Assembly (NCBI RefSeq): GCF_910592395.1
Contig: NC_088323.1
Location: 4,774,001 to 4,838,000 of the forward strand
Direction: 5' to 3'
DNA from: Lineus longissimus
Taxonomy: Eukaryota; Nemertea; Pilidiophora; Heteronemertea; Lineidae
DNA length: 64,000 bases
Positions 34,422 to 46,200 of this stretch are shown piece by piece. Every line of letters begins with the position of its first letter. The first letter of the stretch is position 1. Below the pieces are notes generated by a model. It was not told the origin of the DNA, did not search any database, and was given only the letters and a program-made list of their open reading frames with translations. A program made the position numbers and the translations under genes.

Positions 34422-37299
34422 CTTGTGAACTGCCCAGTTTCTGTTGGAGATGTTCGAGTTTTTGTATGAACTGATCAAGTGACCTGTCTTCCCGTCCGGG
34501 CTCACCTGATCTCGATGGCGTGTGATGACTGGACACAGACTCAGCACCAGGATAGATTGGTCTGAAAGCGAGAAATAAAACATGATCGATTGGCGAGATC
34601 TCTATTTCTAAATGTGAATATATGCCAACGACATTATGTTATTTTGTCTCTGACTTCACAGTTGAAAGAATCAGGCCTAGCCCAATAAACGGTCAATTAT
34701 CTGACACAATGCCCACACGCGCCAGGGCTGAAGTCTCCATCGTTCTACAGTGTTATCAAAGGATCATCAGGACAAATCTTGATGACATCAACTCCTAAGA
34801 AAAGCTTTCACGGGGGCCTGATCTATATCTCATAAGTAAGTAGAGTACCCACCTGTGGCCATATTCAGGAGTAGATTTAGTATGTGAGTAATGTCTGGAA
34901 TGGTTCTCATCACGTGTCGGCGGACTTGTAAAGTGAGTTTGCCGTGGCGATGAGTAATCAGCACGTGGAGGCGCCGGCGTCACGTGGACGCGACCCGATT
35001 CCAACACGGGAGAAGCGCTGCCTATACTGTGAGTCGTTGATGCACGTGACGGGAAGTAACTTGAGGAGTTTGGAATGTACAATGTGCTGGTTGTCGGTAG
35101 ACTTCCCGCCACGACGGCCGAGCCGACCCGTTTAACTCGTTTCCACTTCTTCATGAGGTAGCGTAACCTGCAGGAAAAAGAAACGAACTAGATTCTTTGC
35201 TGCTTTCTCAATATCATCCAATACAAAGATTTTTAGACAATGTTATCTGCCTTTTTTTGCAACCATCACAAACAATTCATGGCAGAAGCAGTCCTCTCAC
35301 TCAACAACGAACAAGTTCTTGTTTTGGGTTTTTTGAAGTGACAACCCATCGTCATGAACTCACCTTGACAAGGCTATCACCGCCCGCACAGCACCTCTAA
35401 ATTTGGTCATGGCCCGACTATGTCGTGATCTCCTCCTGACGTCCCGATCTGATGGATACGCCCCCATTTTCGCTAACATCTGAAGCGTCTCCACTTCAGT
35501 GTCACGGAATCCACCAATCAGGGACAGGAGATACTTTTTCTGATATACAAGGTTTTTCCGGTAACTTTCGGCACGAAGGTAATGCCCGTATAATCGCTGC
35601 ATCTGGAAAAGATGTAATATATTTCAAAATTTAATTTCAATTTTCATCAAGAAGAGTTTAGCGAGGAAAAGTACAAACAACAAATCAGAAAACTCAACTT
35701 CCAAACAAGTCTATCGTCTGCTGGAACAAACTAACAGAGAATTATTAGAGTTATTTGGATAAAAAACGCTACCTTTTCCTGATCTGGTTGTGCAGCAGCA
35801 GACGGCGATGTAAACATTGTCGAGCGATGCTCTCTTTCAATCTCCGACTCGATTTCCTTCTGTCGGACATCTTTCTTCAATGCGTGTAGTTCTCGCTCAG
35901 AATTGTGCAGTGCGAGACTTAGCTGTGCACGTTCTCGTGACCACTGAGCGCGCTCTGTTGTCAGGAGACTGTCAGCAACACTGGATTCTGAGGAGCGAGG
36001 TTTGAAGGCCTGGAAGGGATAGCAAACATTGATAATTAAGAACACTCTGCAAGAAGGTTTGATAAGCTTTAGAGCCTATAATGGGAGTCTACCAGAAAAA
36101 GTGTTATGATAAAGGCAGCCATGGTCAAAGAGAAATCGGTTGAGTTCTTAAAAGATGGAAACGTTTTAGTCTTCAGTTCAACAAATCACACTGACCATGG
36201 TCATGGATGCCTCTCTCTGCCGATAACGCCAGATCTCCTCCTCGAGATTCGCCAGCGTGTCACGGAGCTCCTGCTTCTCTTGACTGATCCTTGCCACGAA
36301 GTGCAGCAGCTCCTCATTCTGGTGGAGCATTTTTTCATGGAGCTGGCTCGGCGATAGCGCTCGACTGATATCGGTGACCTAGAAAGAAACAGAAATGAAT
36401 AAAAGTTTTTTTCTCACTTTGTGATTCTCATGGGATTTTTGGAGAGGGATTGTTGATGTATCTAAATTTGAACTTTTTAAACATTCTCAATGATCCCGTA
36501 TTCTCTAACTAAATGAGCAGTGGGATAAGAGTAGTTCGCCCACTGATCTGTGCCTAATTTTCTGTATTGATATGAATTAAATACATTGCAAACTTGAAGT
36601 AGACTGTGAAATTTCAATCATTTTCTTTCATCGAAACAACCCTGTTTTCATAAGCCGATTTTGTGACAGGATTATTTAGGAATTTCCATCAGCATGCTCG
36701 ACGACATCAATTAACAATGTAGTACACGAGTCCTAACTACAAGAATGAAATGTGCAAGGTACATCTAAGCTAAAGTTATCATCACAAAAATCATGAACAA
36801 TTCCGAATGATGCCCTTACTCCTGAATCAGACGATAAACTGGCTTGAAGATTTTGCAGCTCCGTGAGAATATTGTCAAGTGTCTTGCTCAAGACCAGCAT
36901 CTCCGGCGTATTGCCTGCTGACCGGTGACTACCATCGTCAGCGAGACGGTGCTTTGTCTTCGAAACCTCTTCCTTATGCTTCAGAACTAGCATGTGTAAT
37001 TTCTGCCGGAGTAATTCAAGATGTCCCAAGGCATCAGACGTGGACGGCCCACTCCGTTGAGAAAATGTCGGCGTCAAGGCGCCACCTTCAGTCCGAGAGC
37101 TAAAGACATTTGTTCGTTGTTCTGGCAGCACATAGTCCTCTCGTTCCATTGATAATTCAAACCGTTGCATTGGCGATGCATACTTGGATGCATCAACGTG
37201 ACGAGGGGGGCGGACGGATTGGCGGTCATTTGCAGAGGACTTTAGTCCAAGCTCGACGACCTTCTGACGTAGTTCAGCAGTTTCGTTTTCAGCAGCATG
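34422..37299 (-). CDS. AKAP9: AKAP9 C-terminal exons 32-37 with PACT domain
   Basis: Exons 36820-37299, 36196-36378, 35773-36009, 35364-35602, 34853-35167 and 34422-34561. The PACT core is LYGHYLRAESYRKNLVYQKK, then YLLSLIGGFRDTEVETL, the basic RRRSRHSRAMTKFR, and RLRYLMKKWKRVKR across the next junction; this is the centriole-targeting, calmodulin-binding type region. After it a Ser/Pro-rich linker leads to a final conserved helix, DRSLDQFIQKLEHLQQKLG. Exon 37 ends in phase 1, so a further small exon must supply the stop. Confidence 0.93.
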
Positions 37300-40200
37300 C
37301 TGGAATGGGAGAGGATAATCATGAACATTTGAACTCACACAATGTTGAAAGGAAGGAGAGGGCATTTACTATGAACCTTTTGCTATGGGAGGGGTGGCAA
37401 GAAATGTGCCCAGGCCATGCCGCAAAGCTTTGAATATTTTTGTACTGAATATATATATATATCTTACCAATCTCTGCATTATTTCTTGTTCTTTCGCCTC
37501 CGCCTTCTGAGCCATTTTCTGCTTCCTCTGTTTTTCCCTTTCCACCTTCTGCTCCAAATCCTTGGTGTCTGCTTGTTGCTTAGCAACCATTCCTTCCAAC
37601 TCAATGACCTTGAATTTCAACTTTTGAATTTCATCATCCTTGTTCAGCTGTAATAAATGTCGATTAATTGTTAGTCAAAATACTATTAAAACTCTACACC
37701 AAATGTTAGTTTTTTGCACACAGAATGTAATAAGCAGGGAGTGGGGTTCCACGGGAATAGAAATTTAAATGTGCTCTGTGCACACTGACTTTCTAAGGTT
37801 GTATAATCGCCTGGACGATGCGATGATAAAATCTTTACCATTTCTTTCACAAGTTCCGACGTTCGATCCTCACTCCCAGGTCTCTCCTCTCTAGCCAACC
37901 TCGCCTCCAGGCTGACCAGTTTATGCTGCACCTTCTTTAGTTCGATGCCTTTCTCGTGTTGCTGCTTGCGCTCGGCTTCACGGACTTGTTCAAGGTCAAG
38001 GACATGTCTCTCCGCTTCGTTGAGCTGTTGTTCAAGAGACTGGATTCTACTTGTCAGTGCGTCCACTTCAATCTCTTTTTCCTGCTGTAAGACAACATAA
38101 AACAGATTGAAGGATACAAACACAGAACACCTGAATAACCAAAAGCCAAAAAATATATCCAAGTCAAAACAATACGCTCCTTTTGTTTGCTATTTTGCAG
38201 TGAAACAAGATTTATAAATGGTTAATCATTCAAGAGTGTAGTTCATGCAGCTCGAATATGTGATATTCTGGGATGTACAGGCCAACAACTTGGGTGATAA
38301 TGTGAAACGCATTGAGCACATTGTATTTCGTGCCATAGAAGTCTCAATATCATTATTATTACCAGTTTCAAAGTCTGTCTCAAGTCATTTCTGTCTCGCT
38401 CCAAGTGCATGGGCGTCGAAGTCAGCGCCTGTTTCCGTGAGTCTTGAAGCTCCTCTGACATCTCTTCCATCTGGTGGCGACGCTGTGAAATATTCTGCTC
38501 CAAGTCGGCAATCTTTTTCCTCTGAATACGAACTTCGGAGTCCTTCTCATGCTGAAAATAGAATTTGATAAGTGCTTAGACTTCTACAGCACCCTTCCTC
38601 GGTCGAGACAGAGATCTTTTTACTACAGCTATCAATTTCAGCATTCAGTGAAAGGAAAAATCTAAAATCCTCCTAAAATCGGAAATTTGACATCCATGAT
38701 TTGAGCACTCACCAGCCTCAAGGCTTGATCTTTGATGATCTGGTCCTGTTCTGACTTGGCAGGCGATGATGGCCGCTGGCTCTGAGATTCAAACAACTGT
38801 TTCTCAATGTTGGCCAACTGTTCCTCAAGGTCGGCCGTTTTGGTCGTCAACTGTTCAACCTCCAATTCTTTTTCATGCTGGAATAAGTAGGCAAGTTTAA
38901 CTAATAATGTAGCAGGTAGCACAATGCCTCAAAGGAGAAATAAGCTGCCTGCGTCATGTGTTCTGTCACTTTTATTCTGGGAGACAGTGAAATCCCTTGT
39001 GACTTTTAATCAAAAATCCATCTCCAACTCGAAGAGGACATCAACTTATTCTAGTGCTTCTCTTACCATCTTTAACGCATGTTCCAGCTCGGCCCGATCC
39101 TGATCTGGAGATGACTGCAGACGCCGCATCTTCTCAAGCTCATGCTGTTGATTCACCTGGATCACCTCCCTCTGCCGCTCGGCGAGCTGGAACTCGAGCT
39201 CCGCACACCGTTGCCGCAATTCTTTCGTCATTATCTCCAACTCCAGCGACTTCTGTCGCTCTTTCTCCAGCTCCATTTCCAGACTTTTTCGTTGTTGACG
39301 TTCTTTGAATCGTTCAGCCTCTCTTTGGTTTTCGACTTCCTGTTCTGTTTCGTGTCCGCGGAGAAGCTCGGCACGCTGTCGGTCGCAGTCCGCTTGGAGT
39401 TTGTACGCCCGGTCCTTTTCGAATTCCAGCTGGCGGGCTACCTCTTGTCTTTGGCTCTGCAAGGAACAAGACCAATGAATTGAAATTTTGCAAATACAAT
39501 TTTAACCTTATTTGAAAATTTTGGAAATGACCATCCAAGTTATTGTAAACCTACCTCAATTGCGTCGATATTGTTCTTCAACTGGCGACACACTGCTCTC
39601 TCGTGTTCCAAGTCAACCAGATACTGGCTACGATCACCTTCCAGTGCCACATTCAATGTCGTCACTTTCTTCTGTTCCCGCTCGAGGGCGCTAGCGATGT
39701 CCAAATATTTGCTCTTTTCGAGGTCAAGCCGGGACTGAAGGTCGTTCAATGTTGATTGGCTTTGTTGCGACTTTGAGAGCGTGTTGTTACGCTCGAGTTC
39801 TAGACTCTCCCGAACTTCGGCACGGAGGGTGCGTTCCCTTAGTAAGGCACTGTAATGAGAAAGACAATGATCAGGGTTTTTACTGACATTAGTAACACCA
39901 ATGGAATCTCTCGTTGTAGGATGAGCTTGACCAGGGTTACACAGATACATCTACTCTAGGCTTAGCTTTGTCACGAACCATTCACATGATTTATAGCCAT
40001 ACCTGTTTATCTCATCACATTTCGCCCGCTCCATGTCAAGGGTGCTCTTCAACTCGTTCAACTTTGCGTTGGCTTCCTTTTCATTCCGGTTCACTAGGTG
40101 GCGTTCCGTCTCAAGGCTGCGCTGAAGATCCGCGACAACCCTTCGCTGATCCTCAAGCCCCTTCAAAGCGTCCATTTTCTGCTGCTTTTCGCTGTCAAGC

Positions 40201-43200
40201 TCGCGTTTCCATTTCTACAAAAAACACAAAAATTCTTAGAACAAATAAACACACACAAGCATTTTCGGCTTTCAAGTATTCAGCATTCGTCAAGGTCACA
40301 AGAGATGAACCTATGTTCAGATCAAGCCGGTTCTCAATACTGACAATTGCTTTTTTACGAGGAGACAATATATATCACGACTACTGAACATACCTCCATG
40401 ACATGAAGCTCCCTCTCCTTGGCCATGTCGTTTTTCTTCCGCGCCTTCTGAGCTTCCTCGCGATATTGCTCGCAGTTCTTCTGCTCGATCTCCAAAGCTT
40501 CGCGAAGATGATTCGACTTTGTTCTCTCATCCTCCAATGAGGTCCTAAAAAGAATCGACAAATATAGAAAATTCGCACTGGACCAATTTTTCACAAGTTC
40601 TGCTTTCATTTGGAAATAATAATATGTGTGCCACACTTGCTGATGGGATTTGACTCTTGCCAGCAGCATTAAATAGAGCTGGGGAGAACTTTGTACATGT
40701 TTGCACTTTTTGCTTTACTGCAATTGGAGTTTAAGAAGTTTTCTTCGGAAGTAAATTTTGGGACAGAGCATCTGATTTTGATATAAAATATTAGAATCCC
40801 TTTTCAAAGACACAGGTCCAGGAATCAGACCAAAAAAGGCTGTCCCCAAAATAGAACTGAGCAGGTGTAACTCTTTTCCATCACCACAACAGCAGACAAC
40901 ATGGGGTCAAGTGGGGCAACACCATTACTATAGTAACCCTGAACACTGGGAACACCATTACTGATACCAACCAAAACACTGGAATCATTTCACCACTAAA
41001 ACTTACAAAATCGAACAGTTCAACCAAAGCAAACATAGTATTGACAATGACCAGTGAACAACATGTTATGTTAGTAACATGGAGCTCCAAATTCTTCAAA
41101 GTGACTGTGTGTATTTGGAGTGTAGGGTCATGCAATTTGTGCAAAACGGAAATGTCGAATTGATTATGCAGTCTTAATACCCCTCAGTAAGGACATACTA
41201 CATAATATTGTGCCCCGAAGGAACATATCTTTTGTTGAAGCATAGCGCCATCTAAAGGCAATTTTCAGGAGCATGACTGAGGCTTAAGCCATCACCATGC
41301 AATAAACATGCAGGGCCAGAAAATCGACAAAGTGGACTGGTTCCCCGACCTCATCTGATGTGCATATGTAACCGCTCCAAGGCGTAAGGCACCAGTCGAT
41401 TTCAGAACACCAACAAGGTCAGAGAACCAGCCAATGACGAAGGGCAACGAAAAGATAAAAGTGAAAGATGTATCCAGCCATACAGATGTAAATCGTCACT
41501 TACAAAACGTCTTCACAAATAATCCTACGGCAGGAGAGAGAGGGTTAAAATAAACGGAAATATAACTATGTTTTAGAATTTTACAATTTCACTGGTATTC
41601 TTCAGAACGAGAAAAGTTTAGAGGTTTTTGAGTTATGAATGAGTGTAGGACCTGTACTGACATCAATGTCATTAGTGCAAGCAGTCACCCAGTGCTGGAA
41701 CTATGTAACAGCCATCATCATGGTCAATTCCATAGATGGAACAGATTTTGGCAACAAGTGGTCACGCTATTATTCAACACAAATCACCTATGGCAATATC
41801 ATAGAAAATTAAAAACTGTCGACACGAGAAATGCCACCCTGAATTTCCTCTTCCCCCAAAACTGTTGCTTTTTTCAACTAAACCATATCCGCATCAGTTT
41901 GACAAACACACTTCATAGTTTTCACAGTTCATCAGATGGGATCAAGACTCTAGATTAAAAATGACACTCACAGACAGGTATTCAAACGCGCCTTCTCCCT
42001 GCTGAGCTGCTCCTCCGTATTAGTCAGTTTACTTTGAAGATTCCCGATATCCGCTTGAAGGTCAGTGCAACGATTCTTCTCCCGGCCAAGCTGGCTGGAG
42101 ATCTCAATAGTCCGGCTTTTCTCCGAGTCGAGACTCGATCGTAAATCTTCCACCAGGACTTTCTCCTGTTTGAGTTTGTAGTCCAGGAGGTCAACTGAAG
42201 GAAATAAAACAGAAAATAAATTTCTATCATATTTTCAAAAACTTTCCTGATTTGACGATGTTTTTCAGAAAACAAGCTGTATCAATTATTATAACCATAC
42301 AATAATGCGTTTATCTGAATTCTCATTCAAAATGAACTGTTTTACTTCTATTGGACAGCTAGCTTTTGGGAAGAATTCTCAGAACTGGGCACTTACGCTG
42401 AGATTTCAACTGCCGTTCCTTCTTCGAGGCGACCTCCTCACTACTGCTGATGTTGCTCGCATGGCGCTGTTTCTCCTCCTGAGTCTCGATACGGATGACA
42501 TTCATATGTGCTCGAAGGTCGCGAATCTCCGCCAGCAGAGACTGACGATCGGCACAAAAAATCTGCTCCATGGCCGACTCATGTTTGGATTCCTGTAACG
42601 AGATGAGAGAATCAAATTAAAAAAAATCCTCTATCTACTGTGGCATCTGTTCTTTTCGTGGTAGAGTCCAGATAACATTTGTCTAAGTCTCTCCGGTATC
42701 AACGACACCTTTTTAGAGCAGGGGGGGTTCATTTCACCCAAAACCTCAGCTGCCGCCTTAGTGGTGTCTGGTGAGATGACCAACACCTCCAGATCACAGT
42801 CAATTGCTTGAACCCAAAATCCTTACCTGTTCTTTGAGCTTCCTCTCCAGCGAGTTGTAAACTGACACCTCTTCCTCCGGATGAGACACCACTTGGGTTC
42901 TCAGCTCCGCGAGCAGTGACTCTCGCTCCTTGGTGAAGACAAAATTGATGGCCTTAACGAGGTCTGCCCGCCAGTCGGACAGACGCTCTTGCGATTTCTG
43001 GAAGTAGATTATAAACGTTACTGTAGTCAACAACCTTTCCCACTGCTTCCCATTGGCAATGAAGTAACCTGGCTTAACCCAATGCCCCTGCTTAAGTCAC
43101 CAATTCTCGCAATGCTGCACGGTTGGAGCCAGGGAAAGTCTGACCTTGGATGCTAGTATTGGGGATCAAATATCCACAGTTCTTGACAAGACTATACTAT

Positions 43201-46200
43201 ATACCTTATCAGGTGTCCTGGAATGCTGCGTCCTTGCCAACAGGTCCTTCAAAGCCTGGACAGCCTCCATGAGGCTCTGTTTCTCATTCTCCCAAGCCTG
43301 CTGGAGCGAGCCTACGTCCACCGCCTTATCAACGGGCGACTGGATCCGGTGCTGCTGAATGAACTGGAGCTCGGATAACGTCAGGACCTGGACTCCTTCA
43401 TTGTGGAGACGACTTAATAACACCTGGAAGAATGGCAGTTGTTGTTTATTTGCAATGGACCACATAATTATACGGTCTATCAAAGTGAATGAAACTAATA
43501 TGAGAGGTGAGATAAGTCTGGACTTACCTGTAGTCTGTCTGGAATGTTCGAGTCGTCATTTTGCTGGTCCACCCCGCTGGAATCTGCCGAACTGAATCCC
43601 TCCAACTGGCTACTGTTCTCCTGGCCAACCCCCTCCTGCCTCTTACGGCCAAACTGAGCAAAGAGACTGGTGTCTAATCGTTCTGCCTGGGCCAGCTCAG
43701 CATTGAGCTGTTTGGCGATGTCGGTCAGGGAACCATTGTCATCTAGAAATGAAAAAGAGTTAAAATCTACACTCTACAGTAGAACCTTCTCTTGCAGACA
43801 TCTAGCTATAAAGGACACTGTACTTGGTACCAAATTGGTCATTTCCATTAAAATATACCTCTATGATCAGAACTAAGATCTGTAGCTTGGAACCGAACTC
43901 ACCAATCGTCTTCCGCAATGCATAGAGATCACGCTCATGTTGCTGTCGTAAGAGATTCACATCATTTGCATATTTCTTGTCAAAATCATCGCGGATTTGC
44001 GCCGTCAAATTTGCAACTTCCAAATTGTGCTGCTCCTTGAGTTTGGCGATGTCTTCTGAGTATTTAAGCTGCAGTTCCTGCAGCGCGACGTCTGCTTCCA
44101 GTTTGACTTTGACCTCTTGTTTCTCAAGGTCGAGCTTGTGTTGAGCTTCTAGTTCCTTTTGTAATTCTTCAACCTTCTGCAAAAGAACACATAACAAATA
44201 TCAGAAATAAGTTTAAGTTTTGGAATCATGTTGAAGTTGTGTGCAAATATTACGATAAACCTATTTCAACTCTCCCACACCAGGCAAAACAAATACTATG
44301 AAAAAATCATAATCCTACCTCGTCCAAATTAGACAAAGATTCTGTAGTACTCTTATAGACGCCAGCATCTTTCTTCGCATCGGCTAACTGCTCTTCCAAA
44401 TAGTGGATCTTGCTGTCCTTCTCCCGTCGAACCAGATCCAATTCGCTCTCGTGATTCGCCTCTTGTTCTTTCAGAAGTTCCTTATACTCTGTTCCAACCG
44501 ACGAGATCTTGTCCATTTCGAGTTGCTTGGCACGGATGGTGTCCTTCAGGGCGTGTAACTGGTCGCGTAGATCTTGGATTGTCTTGCGCTGTTCCTGTCG
44601 GGATAAAAACAGAATGCTTGACTCACTCATATCAAGATTAATGAAGACTAGTCTTTGTTCATTCTTGGTCATATGGATAGAATCTCCAATGAGAGGTCAA
44701 AGTAAACTACAACCAGCTAATTGGTTTCGAAAACTATTTTACGCAAAGTGTATCAACATACCTCAACTTTGTTCTTGAATTCGCTGAGGATCTTGCTATC
44801 AGAACTGTCCCCCTCTGGTGTCTGCCTGAGCAGACGGACAATCTCATTCTCCTTGTTTGACACGTCACGTGACAATAACGATATCTCGTCATCTCTATCC
44901 GCAAGTAATCCATTGAGTTTGTCGATTTCATCATCTTTGGATTTCACCTCTTGTTCAAATTCATCGACGCGCTGTTTCCATTCGTCGATGATTTTGGATT
45001 TCTCGCAAAGTTGGCTGTTCGTTTCTTTGGCCTTCTCCTCCTGAAATCAAATAAATGTAGAATTGATTTAACATCAATCTGTGGGTAACACTTGTCACAG
45101 CAGTCTGCAATAAAATCAAAATCTTTGATCCTTATCGAAAGTCACAGGCACCTGGACCACTCTCCAGGAGAGATTTCTGCATAGTCCAGCAGCTTAACTG
45201 ACTGGACTGTGCAAACTCCACTCATGTTTACCTGAGCCTCCGTCTGCTCCTTCAACTCATACAACTCTTCTTCTTTCTCGTCAATGATGTTCTGCTTCTC
45301 CTTCAGGTCTTTCTTCAGCGATGCGACTTCTTTTTCAAACTTGTCCTACAAATGGATTGGTACCGAAAAAGTTACTTTTTGCTACGTTGGGTGTTTTGTA
45401 GTGTTGGGAACAGCAACATAACGTCTCTTCACAGACATTGATTTAGATTTTCATTTCAAGTTGCTTGCAGTAGCGGCGACATTTTTGTGAAGTGTTTAAA
45501 GTGCTGATAATAATTACAGTCAGAGATAAGGTATAAAGGTGGGACATTTATAGCTTATACCACAGAAAGAAAATGTTGATTTTAAAACTAGGTGCACATT
45601 TCAACACAAAACACTGACTTTAGGAAAATGGGAAATCTTGGTAAAATTTTTGGTTTCCCAAGATGCTTTTCATACATTAACGCCACAGGAACATGCAAAT
45701 TAGGACAGCAAAGATTGAAATAAAAATAAAGACAAAGAAAAACAAAGTCGTAACAAACACAAATACGTAAAATCTTAGCAAAAGTTTCATATTTTGAAAA
45801 TTTACTACTGGTCATCGTTAATGTTTTCAATATCCAATATATAAATGGCGAGTAATTTGTCAAAGTTATGTTAGTAGTGTGTGTATTAGATGCATACTCT
45901 TTCATGTTCAGGATCACTCAAACTCAGTATAGATTTCTCAACTGATCTGTCAAACCCCACCATACTTTATCAGCTGTGTTCGATCAGACCCATCAAATGG
46001 AACTTTTAAAGCTCGTAAGTTTGAAATTAAATTTTTTTTCTCAAACGTATCAAGAAATCTTTCCCAATCTTTTCAAACATATCATTCTTTCAAAACAAAA
46101 TTCTACTAAGTTTTCCGTCAACTCCAGACTGTTGGGTGAAATTTCCAACTCATGAACATAGGCCTTGAGCTTCTTGCAAACCTGGACATGAGTAAGAGTA

